Source of the DNA: Deltaproteobacteria bacterium
GTDB taxonomy: Bacteria; Myxococcota_A; Polyangia; Haliangiales; Haliangiaceae
Direction: 5' to 3'
Assembly (NCBI GenBank): GCA_025353585.1
Contig: JANXOM010000035.1
Location: forward strand, 1 to 64,000
DNA: 64,000 nucleotides
Part shown: positions 31,701 through 41,300 of the stretch, piece after piece
Layout: every line of letters begins with the position of its first letter
How positions within the stretch are numbered: the first letter of the stretch is position 1
Notes under the pieces: model-generated
Seen by the model: the letters and a program-made list of their open reading frames with translations, nothing else
Told to the model about the DNA's origin: nothing
Databases searched by the model: none
Program-made: the position numbers and the translations under genes

Positions 31701-32001
31701 GCCGCCCCGCGTGCTCGCCGACCGCATGCAGCGTGACGATGTGCGGGTGGTTGAAGTTCGCGGTGGTGCGCGCCTCCTCGAGGAAGCGCGCGACGCCATC
31801 GGCGTCCATCACCGCGCGCTTGATGAGCTTGAGCGCCACGCGCCGCCCGAGCACCGTGTCCTGGGCCAGGTACACCTCGCCCATCGCGCCTTCACCGAGG
31901 AGCCCCCGCACGCGGTAGTCCCCGATCTGCGTGCCGGCCGCCAGCGGCTCGCTGGACGCGCCAGGCGTGACCTGCTCGGAGGGCATGCGACGAGGCGCCA
32001 C
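28714..32001 (-). CDS. Ser/Thr kinase - STAND NTPase - membrane helix - FGE/SUMF1-like protein
   Basis: 1095 aa. Kinase domain (about 28-280): LGEGAMGEVYLA, VALKLIK, HADLKPENVL (Ala for the HRD Arg), VVDFGLAK and GTPAYMAPERL. STAND-type NTPase (about 300-700): Walker A GPSGIGKSSFV near residue 335 and Walker B VLLFIDQFEETF. A single membrane helix lies near 725-748. The C-terminal FGE-sulfatase/SUMF1-like domain (about 880-1095) has MVEIPAGPF, GRTEVTRGAF, PVVDEWQK, YGVFDLAGNVSEW and GIRCV. The active-site Cys segment of true formylglycine enzymes is not there, so it probably senses ligands. It converges on the low-GC pair with a 4-bp stop overlap. Confidence 0.9.
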   Translation of the reverse strand: MAPRRMPSEQVTPGASSEPLAAGTQIGDYRVRGLLGEGAMGEVYLAQDTVLGRRVALKLIKRAVMDADGVARFLEEARTTANFNHPHIVTLHAVGEHAGRPFLALEHVDGESLRARLRGGPLPAREALRYARAIAEAIAEAHRRGLVHADLKPENVLIPRDGRVRVVDFGLAKLIGDGATGGTSGTPAYMAPERLRGAAPTGALDVWALGLLLGEMITGARPIADGAVVQHVYGKAPLVLAMLPETGWSALVRGCLAAEPAARPTAEELVRRLGVLLDPRARPAADTAEAAERSPFPGLVAFARGDAADYFGRAAELDALVEALRTRPLVPIVGPSGIGKSSFVNAALLPRLDEAGSWRVAALRPGASPFAALAHALTGAAAPGLAAALRANPDALALELGTLAAQHGARVLLFIDQFEETFTLAASDEAAAFVECVASAATLPGEPWRTVLTVRDDFLARLAESPRLRIHLGAVAPLAPLGAAELLAAVTGPLANAGYTVDAPELPARIVADVSGQAACLPLLQFACRALWDRRDAGTRRVLASEYDAMGGATGALAAHAQALLSELAPDQVRSVRAILLGLFHPDGTRRPRRRRELVNGMPADASAVVDQLLARRLVVATRDVESDETQLEVAHEALATAWPQLARWLDETSEQRLLVIELEQATQLWQRRGQRDDETWSGAALGEAVRKIDEWNVSVPTSTRGFLDASLRRAARARRRRRAMLGLTIGALAAVAVGAIGVAVSFAKKEAEARLAAEDMGEFDLELAPFDWDPATQTASAPAAHPALTWKLFYEDPQHPHETGKEYGEGELVRHGATWRGAVSVERVEARSSAAVIVVTRGAECSPSTIRLQRLPGYRERLATRTVLHLRVPTCAASKVDMVEIPAGPFYRNVYGTEELATTGAFAIGRTEVTRGAFDEYTSMKVLTGDESLLPRADGTTHAQPIAGVNFEVARAYCRFAGADLPVVDEWQKSFRGGVFVSGLPNNAPTRSTPWATTTSPRPANLGYDEETGPSAVGTFREDRSPYGVFDLAGNVSEWSKAIYQAPAVGQLRLVLGSAWSVDPKLEQQNIKWRNTHPDQYLEYGLGIRCVSQY

Positions 32002-32063
32002 ATTACCTCAAGCCGGCGCGATCCCTTGCCGCCCGCGGCCCACGCGTCTACGTTCCGCGCACC

Positions 32064-33446
32064 ATGCAATGGACTCGCGCCCTCGCTGGCGCTGCCTTGA
32101 TCGCCGTCGGTGCTGCGAACGCGCCGGCGCTCGCGGATCCCGCGGCGGATCCGAAGATCCCGTTCGAGAAGTACAAGCTGCCGAACGGGCTCGAGATCAT
32201 CCTCGCCCCCGATCCCAGCGTGCCGCTCGTCGCGGTGAACGTCTGGTACCACGTCGGCTCCGGCGACGAGGTGTTCGGCCGCAGCGGGTTCGCGCACCTG
32301 TTCGAGCACATGATGTTTCAGGGCAGCAAGAACGTCGGCGCGGACAAGCACTTCGAGATCCTCAAGAAGATCGGCAGCGAGCAGATCAACGGCACCACGA
32401 ACACCGACCGCACGAACTACTTCGAGGTCGTGCCGAGTAACCAGATCGAGACGGCGCTCTGGCTCGAGAGCGACCGCATGAGCCACCTGCTCGACATCCT
32501 CGATGCGGACCAGCTCAAGAACCAGATCCTCGTCGTGCGCAACGAGCGCCGCCAGAGCTACGAGAATCGGCCGTACACGAAGGCCTTGTTCGCGCTGCAC
32601 GAGGCGCTCTATCCCGAAGGCCACCCGTACCGCTACTTGACGATCGGCAAGGCGGCCGACCTGGACGCCGCCACCGTCGCGGACGTGAAGAACTTCTTCC
32701 GCACCTGGTACGTGCCCGCCAACGCCACGATCGCGATCTCGGGCGACTTCGAGCCGGCCGCCGCGAAGAAGCTCGTCGACAAGTGGTTCGGCACGTTCCC
32801 GACGAGCCAGAAGCCGGCCGTCATCACCGTCACGGCTCCGCCGGTCGCCGCGCGCGAGCTCACCATCACCGACGACAAGCTCGCGAAGCTCCCCGAGATC
32901 ACGTTCGCGTGGAGCTCGCCGGCGAACTTCGGCGAGGGCGACGCCGAGCTCGACTTCGTGGCCAACGCCCTCGGCGCCACGGGCCCGGGTCGCCTCTACA
33001 AGGCGCTCGTCTATGACAAGCAGCTCGCGCAGAGCGTGAGCGTCGAGCAGAGCGGCTCGCAGTTCTCCGGCACGTTCGAGATCACCGTGACGCTCAAGAG
33101 CGACGCGGCCGGTAAGCTCGACGAGGTCAAGAAGATCGTCGCCGACGAGGTCGCACGCGTGACGCGCGAGCCGCTCGGTGACCGCGAGATCGAGCGCGTC
33201 GTGGCCGGCGTCGAGGCCCGCGCGATCCGCGGCCTCGAGTCGACGTTCGGCCGCTCGCAGGTGCTGCAGCAGTACAACCACCTTCTCGGTGATCCCGACA
33301 AGGTCACGTTCGACCTGGACCGGTATCGCAAGACCACGCCGGAGAAGATCCGCAGCGTCGCGGCGCGCGTCCTCGACCCCGCGCACGAGATCACCGTCCT
33401 CACGCTCGTCCCCGCCGCCGACAAGAAGAAGGAAGGCACGCCGTGA
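32064..33446 (+). CDS. M16-family zinc metallopeptidase, catalytic subunit
   Basis: 460 aa with signal peptide (MQWTRALAGAALIAVGAANAPALA). The inverted zinc motif HLFEH is at residues 78-82 within AHLFEHMMFQGS, and the distal Glu lies in VRNERRQSYENRPY. Length fits half-size bacterial M16B peptidases. The stop overlaps the next start (ATGA), and that gene is the non-catalytic M16 partner. Together they should form a periplasmic heterodimer that degrades peptides. Confidence 0.92.
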   Translation: MQWTRALAGAALIAVGAANAPALADPAADPKIPFEKYKLPNGLEIILAPDPSVPLVAVNVWYHVGSGDEVFGRSGFAHLFEHMMFQGSKNVGADKHFEILKKIGSEQINGTTNTDRTNYFEVVPSNQIETALWLESDRMSHLLDILDADQLKNQILVVRNERRQSYENRPYTKALFALHEALYPEGHPYRYLTIGKAADLDAATVADVKNFFRTWYVPANATIAISGDFEPAAAKKLVDKWFGTFPTSQKPAVITVTAPPVAARELTITDDKLAKLPEITFAWSSPANFGEGDAELDFVANALGATGPGRLYKALVYDKQLAQSVSVEQSGSQFSGTFEITVTLKSDAAGKLDEVKKIVADEVARVTREPLGDREIERVVAGVEARAIRGLESTFGRSQVLQQYNHLLGDPDKVTFDLDRYRKTTPEKIRSVAARVLDPAHEITVLTLVPAADKKKEGTP

Positions 33447-35095
33447 AGCGCTTCGCTGCAACGCTACTGGTCACGCTCCTCGCCGCCTGCGCGGGCCCCA
33501 AGCCCGTCGCCGTCCCGGCCCCGCCGCCGACTCCCCCGACCGAGCCGGTCGCCCCGCCAAAGACCGCGGAGACAAAGCCGATGCCGACCGCCACGCCCAC
33601 CCAGACGGCCGCGCCCCAGGCGCTCGCGTTCCCCGACGAGGACTTCCGGCGCGCGCAGCCCGTCCCGGGCGAGAAGCGCACGTTCAACTTCCCGAAAGTG
33701 AAGACCTTCACGCTCAAGAGCGGCGTCAAGGTGTTCCTCGTCGAACAGCACGTGCTGCCGATCGTCTCGATGGACCTCAACATCGAGGGCGGCGGCCTCG
33801 CCGATGCCAAGGGCAAGGACGGCATGGTGGGCGTTTGCATGTCGATGCTCACCGAGGGCACCGACAAGCTCGACAAGATCGCCTACTCCGAGGCGCTCGC
33901 CGACATCGCCTCCCAGGTCAACGCGTACGCCGGCGATGACTCGCACGGCCTGACGCTGTCGAGCCTCACCAAGCACCTCGACGAGACGTTCGATCTGTTC
34001 GCGGCCACGCTCCGCACGCCGGGCATGCGGCAGTCGGACTTCGACCGCATGATCAAGCGCCGGATCGAGAGCGTGAAGCAGAGCAAGGGCAGCCCGCAGG
34101 CGATCTACCCACGCGTCGTCGGGCCCGTGCTGTACGGCCCGAGCCACCCGTTCGGCGGCGTTATCACCGAGGACGGCCTCGGCAAGATCACCCTCGACGA
34201 CTGCAAGAAGTTCGTCGGCGCGTGGCTGAGGCCGAAGGGCGCGCGCCTGTTCGTCGTCGGCGATCAGACCGAGGCGCAGATCCGCGCTCGCTTCGATGGC
34301 GCGCCGGCGCTCGCGCAGTGGACCGGCTCGGCCCCGAAGCCGCCCGCGCTCCCCGCGCCCAAGACCATGGCCGGGCGCATCTTCTTCGTGAACGTGCCGG
34401 GCGCGGCCCAGTCTCAGGTGGCGATGATGCACTTCGGACCCAAGCGCACCGATGCGGGCTACTTCGCCAGCTCGATCCTGGCGTCGGTGTTCGGCGGCGG
34501 CTTCGCGAGCCGCATCAACATGAACCTGCGCGAGGAGAAGGGGTACTCGTACGGCGCGCGCGGCGGGTTTGGCTACTCGCGCGCGTACGGCGTGTTCACC
34601 GCGAGCTCGGGCGTCCAGGCGAACTCGACGTACCAGTCGCTGATCGAGATGCACAAGGAGCTCGTCGACCTGTCGTCCGGCAAGAAGCCCACGACGACCG
34701 AGGAGCTCGAGCGCGAGAAGGTCGGCGCCACGCTCGCGCTGCCGGGCCGCTTCTCGACCGCCCAGGCCGCGCTCGGGCAGTACCGCAACCTCGTCTACTT
34801 CGATCTCCCGCTCGACTACTACGACACCTACGTTGCGCGTATCGAGAAGGTCGCGGCGGGGGACGTCGCGGCGGCGGCCAAGAAGCAGCTCAAGGGCGGC
34901 GAGGCCATCTACATCGTCGTCGGTGACGGCGACGCGCCGATGATCCACGCGGTCGACAAGAAGTACGACGTGGAGCTCAAGAAAGGCGACAAGCGCGTCA
35001 CGCTCCGTGAGGCGCTCACCGACCTCGCGGCCAGCGGTGATGTGGGCAAGGGTGGGCTAGTGGAGCTCGACGCCGACGGTCACGTCGTCCACTAA
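33443..35095 (+). CDS. M16-family non-catalytic partner, lipoprotein
   Basis: 550 aa. Lipobox LLAAC (Cys16) and a long Pro/Thr-rich linker to about residue 60 precede an M16 fold. The zinc motif is missing: the corresponding stretch reads GMVGVCMSMLTEG. The substrate-binding Arg/Tyr pair is kept in GFASRINMNLREEKGYSYGARG. This is the usual division of labour in bacterial M16B heterodimers. The lipid anchor would tether the complex to a membrane. Confidence 0.9.
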   Translation: MKRFAATLLVTLLAACAGPKPVAVPAPPPTPPTEPVAPPKTAETKPMPTATPTQTAAPQALAFPDEDFRRAQPVPGEKRTFNFPKVKTFTLKSGVKVFLVEQHVLPIVSMDLNIEGGGLADAKGKDGMVGVCMSMLTEGTDKLDKIAYSEALADIASQVNAYAGDDSHGLTLSSLTKHLDETFDLFAATLRTPGMRQSDFDRMIKRRIESVKQSKGSPQAIYPRVVGPVLYGPSHPFGGVITEDGLGKITLDDCKKFVGAWLRPKGARLFVVGDQTEAQIRARFDGAPALAQWTGSAPKPPALPAPKTMAGRIFFVNVPGAAQSQVAMMHFGPKRTDAGYFASSILASVFGGGFASRINMNLREEKGYSYGARGGFGYSRAYGVFTASSGVQANSTYQSLIEMHKELVDLSSGKKPTTTEELEREKVGATLALPGRFSTAQAALGQYRNLVYFDLPLDYYDTYVARIEKVAAGDVAAAAKKQLKGGEAIYIVVGDGDAPMIHAVDKKYDVELKKGDKRVTLREALTDLAASGDVGKGGLVELDADGHVVH

Positions 35096-35142
35096 CACGA
35101 TCGAAGTCGCGGCGCCGCGAGAGCGCGTGGTACGCTGGCGTC

Positions 35143-35664
35143 GTGAGGGAACACGAACGCGGCTTCACGTTGATCGAGATGATGATCACGGTCGCGATCA
35201 TCGCGGTGCTCGCGTTGATTGCCGTGCCGGCGTTCTTCAGTCAGTCGCGAAAATCGAAGGCGAGCGCCGAAACGGCCTCCATGTTCGCCGAGCTGTCGAC
35301 GAAGGAAGAACAATACAAGATCGACCAGGGAACGTACCTGGCGGTACCTGCGTGCGCAGGCTTTCCCTCCGCGCAGCTCCAGAGCATCACGGCGTGCATC
35401 CCCGGCGCATGGGCGACGATGCACGTGAACCCGCCCGAGTCGAAGGCGTACTGCAGCTACGCGATCACGGTCGGCCCGCAGAGCTCCACCCCGAGCGCGC
35501 CGGCGCCGTTCCACATGGCGAGCGACGGCACGGATCCCGTCCCCGTCGCGGCCTGGTACTACATCCTCGCGACCTGCGACATGGACGGCAGCCCGACGGT
35601 GAACAGCACTTACTTCATGAGCAGCATGGACACGCGCATCCAGGTCGACAAGCCGGGCAACTAG
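35143..35664 (+). CDS. Type IV pilin-like protein (prepilin-type cleavage site)
   Basis: 173 aa from GTG 35143. A short charged leader ends at the prepilin peptidase site in RGFTLIEMMITVAIIAVLALIAVPAFF, with Glu at +5. Four Cys in the mature part could form two disulfides. It heads a run of five prepilin-like genes and then PilY1-like genes, so it is either a pilin subunit or a minor pilin. There are only about 47 bp between the M16 stop and this start. Confidence 0.88.
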   Translation: MREHERGFTLIEMMITVAIIAVLALIAVPAFFSQSRKSKASAETASMFAELSTKEEQYKIDQGTYLAVPACAGFPSAQLQSITACIPGAWATMHVNPPESKAYCSYAITVGPQSSTPSAPAPFHMASDGTDPVPVAAWYYILATCDMDGSPTVNSTYFMSSMDTRIQVDKPGN

Positions 35665-36222
35665 ATGCGGTCCCAACGCGGCTTCACCTTGATCGAGATG
35701 ATGATGGTCGTCGCCATCATCGGCATCCTGAGCATCTTGTTCATCGGGCTCAGCGCGCGCACCTTTGGCTCGAACGCCGACAGCATCGGGGACGAGGTCG
35801 TGGCCCAGATGAACTTCGCGCACACGCGCGCGGTCTCGACGCGGCGCTATCACTGCGTCGAGGTCAAGCCGCAGCAGATCCTCATCTACCAGGCGTCGTC
35901 CGGCGGCGCCGGGCTCTTCGGCATGGCCGCCGTACCGACGGTCTGTCCCACGCCGGCCAACTGGCAGCTCGTCCAGAAGATGTCGATCCCGACCGGCACC
36001 ACGATCAACGACGTGCAGGCGATCCGGGCCACCGCGACCGGCGCGGCCGTGGCGCCGAACGGCGCGCTCGACTCCATCATCTTGTTCAAGCCCGATGGAA
36101 CGGCCAGCGCCGTCGCGGGCACCGGCGCGACCGTGTTCCTCACGGACGGCACGGGCGCACGCCGGGATCGCATCAACCTCTCGTACGCGACGGGCAACGT
36201 GTACGCGCGAAAGGCCTGGTGA
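35665..36222 (+). CDS. Minor pilin, GspH/FimT type
   Basis: 185 aa. The ATG directly follows the TAG of the pilin gene. Leader MRSQRGFTLIEMMMVVAIIGILSILF has the prepilin site. The mature domain shows AHTRAVSTRRYHCVEV, the GspH-like beginning in which the helix leads into the first strand. Minor pilins of this type prime pilus assembly at the inner membrane. Confidence 0.85.
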   Translation: MRSQRGFTLIEMMMVVAIIGILSILFIGLSARTFGSNADSIGDEVVAQMNFAHTRAVSTRRYHCVEVKPQQILIYQASSGGAGLFGMAAVPTVCPTPANWQLVQKMSIPTGTTINDVQAIRATATGAAVAPNGALDSIILFKPDGTASAVAGTGATVFLTDGTGARRDRINLSYATGNVYARKAW

Positions 36223-36227
36223 CCGCG

Positions 36228-36632
36228 ATGCGGCGCATCTCTTCCCCTCGCGGGCGTGGGCAGCGCGGCTTCACGCTGGTCGAGGTCATGGTCGCGCTGC
36301 TCATCACCGTGATCGCGGTGATCGGCATCCTCGCGCTGTACATGGTCGAGACGCGCGCCTCCGGCTACTCGCGCCACGAGACCGAAGCCGCGGTCCTCGC
36401 CGAGGACAAGATGGAGCTCTTGCGCACGATCACACCACCGGCGCTGGTGCCACTTGCCGGGACCGATCCCAACGTCAACGAGTTCGGGACGCCGGTGGCC
36501 GGCGGCCTCTACACGCGCGTCTGGTCGATCACGCCCAATGGTTCCCCGGCCACGTACTGGGACTACGTGGTGACGGTGAACTGGACCGAAGACAACGTCG
36601 GCCGTTCGGTCACCGAAAGGTCGCGCCTGTGA
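36228..36632 (+). CDS. Minor pilin, PilV type
   Basis: 134 aa from ATG 36228; GTG 36219, overlapping the previous stop as GTGA, is an alternative. Cleavage motif GQRGFTLVEVMVALLITVIAVIGILAL, then YSRHETEAAVLAEDKMELLRT, typical of PilV/GspI with early loss of the helix. It is shorter than the other pilins in the set. It is part of the minor pilin operon. Confidence 0.85.
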   Translation: MRRISSPRGRGQRGFTLVEVMVALLITVIAVIGILALYMVETRASGYSRHETEAAVLAEDKMELLRTITPPALVPLAGTDPNVNEFGTPVAGGLYTRVWSITPNGSPATYWDYVVTVNWTEDNVGRSVTERSRL

Positions 36633-37687
36633 TGTCGCGTAGCCAGCACCGCGCGACCGCGCGCCCGACCGAGCGCGGCTTCACGTTGATCGAGCTCATG
36701 GTGTCGCTCGTGCTGTTCAGCGTCGCCGTCGCCGGCGTGCTGTCCGTGGCCGTCACGATGTCGACGGCCTTCCGCGACCAGCGCTCGCTGGTCCAGACCG
36801 AGACGGCCACGCGCAGCCCGATGGACTACCTCGCGGACGTGCTCCGCAACGCCAGCCCCGGCGTCCAGAACGGCGTCATCACGGACGGGTACGCGCCGGC
36901 CGCCAGCGCCGTGTGCCTCAGCCCGAAGGCGATCGAGGTCGTGGACGCCAACGTCGGTGCCTCCCCGGGGCCTGCCGCGGGGACGGACACGCTCGACGTC
37001 ATCTACGCCTCGGGGGCGTTCTTCACGTACTCCCACGCCGTGTGGTTGGCGGGCAGCACCACGCTCAACGTCGCGGACCCGTCGGGCTTCGCGGCCGGCG
37101 ACTTCATCGTCCTGACGGACCTGACGAACGGCATCGTCCTCAAGATCACGGGCGTCGCGGGCAACACGCTCACGTTCGCCCCGCAGACCTGCACCACGAA
37201 CGTCCCCGGCTCGGGCTACGCGAACGGCTCGCTCGTCATTCGCGCCATGCACGCGAAGTTCTACGTCGACGCGCTCGCCGTCGATGGCCAGCCGAACCTC
37301 ATGATGCTTGTCGATCCGAATAACGCCGCGTACACGGCCGGTCAGCCCGTCGCGGATGGCGTCGAGGATCTCCAGGTCGCGCTCGGCATCGACAACAGCC
37401 CGGCCGATGGCGCGATCGGCGCGGAGGTCCCGCTGGTCACCGGCGCGGACGAGTGGATCTACAACGCGAACGGCGAGACCCAGCCGGCGTTTCCGTACGT
37501 CCTGCGGTCCGTCCGGGTCACGCTGATCGCCCGCAACGTGAACGCGAACACGAACGGCAACGTGGTCCTCACGTACAATCGGCCGGCCGCCGAGAACCAC
37601 CTCGCGGCGCCGCTCAACTCGGACAACTTCCGGCGGCGCATCCTGCAGAGCACCGTCGAGATTCGCAATCTGGAGGGCTCGCCATGA
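36632..37687 (+). CDS. Minor pilin, PilW type
   Basis: 351 aa. The start overlaps the previous stop by one base (TGATG). Prepilin site in ERGFTLIELMVSLVLFSVAVAGVL. The large soluble domain includes YLADVLRNASPGVQNG and VADGVEDLQVALGID, the VExLxVxYG-like strand seen in PilW. Size matches PilW, which caps or stabilises the priming complex. Confidence 0.87.
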   Translation: MSRSQHRATARPTERGFTLIELMVSLVLFSVAVAGVLSVAVTMSTAFRDQRSLVQTETATRSPMDYLADVLRNASPGVQNGVITDGYAPAASAVCLSPKAIEVVDANVGASPGPAAGTDTLDVIYASGAFFTYSHAVWLAGSTTLNVADPSGFAAGDFIVLTDLTNGIVLKITGVAGNTLTFAPQTCTTNVPGSGYANGSLVIRAMHAKFYVDALAVDGQPNLMMLVDPNNAAYTAGQPVADGVEDLQVALGIDNSPADGAIGAEVPLVTGADEWIYNANGETQPAFPYVLRSVRVTLIARNVNANTNGNVVLTYNRPAAENHLAAPLNSDNFRRRILQSTVEIRNLEGSP

Positions 37688-38232
37688 CCCGCGTCTTGAC
37701 CTCAGCCCGGCGCGCGGGTGAGCGCGGTAGCGCCCTCCTCGTCACGCTCGTCCTCGTCGGTGCGTTGCTCGCCGGCTCCGCGGTGCTCGTCCTGCTGCAA
37801 ATGACGTCGACTCGCTCGACGGACATGACGCGCACCGGGCTGTCGGCGCTGTACTGCGCCGAGGCGGGGCTCGCCGCGGCGCGCGCCACGATGCTCGCGA
37901 ACTACACCCAGTGGAACACCGGCCTCGGTGCGTTCCCGGGCGAGCCGGCGTTCCTCGGCGCGGGGGCGCCGAACTTCATCAGCCACGACATCGACGGAGA
38001 TGGCTCTCCGGACTTCGTCCTCTCGATGCAGGACAACGAGGACGAGCTCTTTCCCGCCGCGCCGCAGCCGCTCGTCGACAGTGACCTGAAGGTCTTCTTG
38101 ATCTCGCGCTGCATCAGCCCGAAGCTCCTCGACAACCCGAAAGAGGTCCGGGAGCTGATCCAGTTCACGGGTGGCGGGCAGTGTTACCAGTCTCAGCTCG
38201 GCGGCTGCGGCGGCAACGGCAACAACAATTGA
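37684..38232 (+). CDS. Minor pilin, PilX type
   Basis: 182 aa, ATGA overlap with the previous gene. The N terminus ERGSALLVTLVLVGALLAGSAVLVLL is PilX-like: Ser rather than Phe follows the cleavage Gly and there is no Glu5. YCAEAGLAAARATML is the PilX AExGLxxA signature. It ends in a Gly/Asn-rich tail with two Cys. In other systems PilX bridges to PilY1, which fits the next two genes. Confidence 0.85.
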   Translation: MTRVLTSARRAGERGSALLVTLVLVGALLAGSAVLVLLQMTSTRSTDMTRTGLSALYCAEAGLAAARATMLANYTQWNTGLGAFPGEPAFLGAGAPNFISHDIDGDGSPDFVLSMQDNEDELFPAAPQPLVDSDLKVFLISRCISPKLLDNPKEVRELIQFTGGGQCYQSQLGGCGGNGNNN

Positions 38233-38338
38233 GCCTGCGAAGACCGCTGTGATCTGGTGTGTGTCGCGAACCCCGCGACGCCCCGATCCGCCCATGTTCT
38301 CCGACGACGATCTGCTATCCGAGTAGCGATTTGTCGAC

Positions 38339-38356
38339 AGGTCAGACTGATGACCT
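38339..38356. promoter_or_regulatory. Inverted repeat AGGTCA-N6-TGACCT upstream of first PilY1-like gene
   Basis: Perfect 6-bp arms with a 6-bp spacer, 31 bp before the ATG at 38388. This is the only striking feature of the 155-bp gap between the pilX-like and pilY1-like genes. It could be an operator or an RNA hairpin in the leader. Confidence 0.4.
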
Positions 38357-38387
38357 CATGTTAAGGTGCGTTGTCGAGAGGAGTCCC

Positions 38388-41300
38388 ATGCGTCTGAGCC
38401 GGATTATTGGCAGCGCGGTCATCGTCACGTGCGGCCTGGTCAGCGCCGCGAGCGCGAACAGCACGTCGACGCCATTTGCCGCTGGATCGCTCATCCTCCC
38501 GACGCAGTCGTCGTACCAGGACGATTGCGGCGCGCTCTCCGTCTACGGCCTCGTCTACGACGTGCTGCGGGCGGAGACGTGGCTCGCGACGAACGGGCAT
38601 CCGCTCGTCACGATCAACTACGTCATCGACGACCTCAAGCCGGCGCCTAATCGCTGCCGCCCGACGAGCCTGAACGCCGCGCCGAACGGGCTCGGCGCGA
38701 ACGCGGCCTGGGACGACAGCTGTGATCTCAAGCTCACCGGCGCGAGCTCGATCGTCAAGCTCGTCAACAACGCGTCCACCGCGAGCACGAACGACACCGC
38801 GTTCAGCACGACGCTGACCAGCAGCTCCGCCTATCCGCAGTACCTGGCGACCCCGACGGCGAGCGCCACGAGCATCGGCTACTTCGGCGGCCCGTTCGTC
38901 ATCAGCGCCGCCGATGCGCCCACGTTCCTGAGCCTCCTCGATGGCACGTACCCCGCCCTCGACTCCGACAACCAGCCGATCGACTTCAGCGCCTTCCGCG
39001 CGACGGCGAGCTGCGTCGTGGGCAGCACGCACCACGTCAATATCCACCGCTCGTCCGTCGCCTTCTCCGCGCCCGTGCGCAAGGCGTTCACGGCCAAGCC
39101 GCCGCGCCTCGCCGTGCTCTCGACGGACAGCCTCCACTACTACAAGCCGATCGGCCCGCACGCGTGCCCGACCGACCTCGGTCTCTGCGGCGTCATCACC
39201 TCCACGCCGTCGTTCGGCATCGCGAACGCGAGCGAGCTGGGCTCCACCGCGACCTACAACGCTTCGAGCGCGCATGGCCTCGTGGCCGGTGACGTCGTCG
39301 TGGTGTCCGGCATGAACCGGGCCCCCTACAATGGCCGGTTCACCGTCACGAGCGCCCCGTCGAGCACCCAGTTCAAGGTCACCCTCTCGGTCACGGGTGT
39401 GCTCGGCGGCGCCGGGGGCAATGGCACCGAGAACGGCTCCATCATGGAGAACTACCTCGCGAACGCCGGGCTGAACTTCCAGAACGCGCAGGGCTGCCCC
39501 GCCGGCGGCACCAACGTCGGCAACATCGCGATCTGCCCGAACTCCGGCGCGGCGGGCCAGATCTTCGACATCATCGACTTCCAGGACATCGTGGCCGGCA
39601 ACGCGGCCAACGGGCTCGGCCTGTTCACCAAGGACAGCGGCGTGCCGCGCTACACGATGTTGTGGTCGCCGCACTGGGTCACGACGGCCAGCACGACCTC
39701 CGGCCCCCTCGCCGTCGAGAACACCGCGATGGCGAACATCAACACGTTCCTCAACGGTCAGACCGGCCTCCTCGCCGAGTGCGCCGCCATCTCGTCATTC
39801 GAGGGCGCCTATCAGGGCGGCTCGAAGGACCTGGTCACGGGCGGCCTCCAGCTGCAGACCTGCGTCAACGACGGCACTGGCAACTGCTCCGTCGGCGCGA
39901 CGTCGTGGGGCATGGATCGCGGTCCGTCGAGCCTGCCCACCGGCACGCTGCACAACTGCACCGATCCCGCCGGCGGCGGTGGCAACTGCGTGAAGTATGG
40001 CGCGCCGACGGACGAGTTCGTTCAGGTCGCGGACTATCTCTGGGACACCAATGGCGGCCACGTCACCGGCTTCCAGCCCGCCGCCGCGACGACGTCGATG
40101 TTCAAGCCCGGCGTGACCCCGCTGATCTCCGCGTACACCGGTGGCGGTAGCACCCTCCGCGGCCACTACGCGAGCCGCAACATCAAGGACAACACGCCCG
40201 GCAAGGCGAACGTCCTCTACCTCGGTGGCCACGACCAGTCGGGCAATGTCGCCGGCACGAAGCTCGCCCTCGAGACCCTGCTCCTCCTCGGCTCGCCGAC
40301 GATCGTCCCGGCGCCGACGATCTTCGAGACGTCGCGCTCGTCTCCGATCGCCACGACGCTGCCCAACGGGGACGCCGTCGTCGTCAGCGGCACGTTCGAG
40401 AACGTCGTCCCGGCGCCCATCCTCCCGAACGCGGTCCTCAACACGAGCGCGGACTTCGCGAACGGCATCTGGTCGTTCCCGGCCGTGAAGGGGCACCTGC
40501 ACGCGACCGTGGCGGGCACGATCGGGACCTCCGAGACGACGATCGGCACCGGCTCGACGGACTTCGACGGTGCGCTCAACATCCCGACCCCGAACAACGC
40601 CGGCTGCGGCACGAACTTCAACCTCAGCTGTCGCTCCGTCTTCACGACGATCGCGCCGACCGTCCTCGGCGTGGCCCTCCACCCCGCGGTCACGTTCGTC
40701 ACGGACAGCCAGGCCGCGAACCTCGGGCCGGCCCTCGTGTCCGGAACCGCGCTCGTGGCGGCGGACTACACGAACATGATCCACCGCGTGCTCGCGGGCT
40801 CCTGGAACGGGACCTCCTACGTGCCCGCGCTCGGTGGCATCGATCATTCGACCGTCGCGGTGATCGGCCCGAGCACGCTCGCCAACGGGGGCCGTGCCAC
40901 CATGGCGTACGTCGGTGCGAGCGACGGCATGCTCCACGCCTTCTGCGCAGAACAGAACGCCGCGAAGGGCTGCGGCACGATCGGCGGCGAGCTGTGGGCC
41001 TTCTTGCCGCGCACGCAGCTGGCGGGCATTCACTCGAACAAGGCGGTCATCCAGGGTTCGCCCCACGTCATCGATTCCTTCGGTGACTTCTCGGGCTCGG
41101 GGACGAAGAGCTTCCGCACGATTCTCACGTTCCTGACGGGCTCGGGCGATCCGACCGATCCGGCCGCCTCGCAGCCGGCGCTCTACGCCCTCGACATCAC
41201 CGACCCGCAGAACCCGAAGGTCGTCTTCGAGTACACGATCCAGTCCCCGGGCGCGCTGCGCGGCGCCGATGTCATCGGCAGTGGCCTCGCGCTCACCGCG

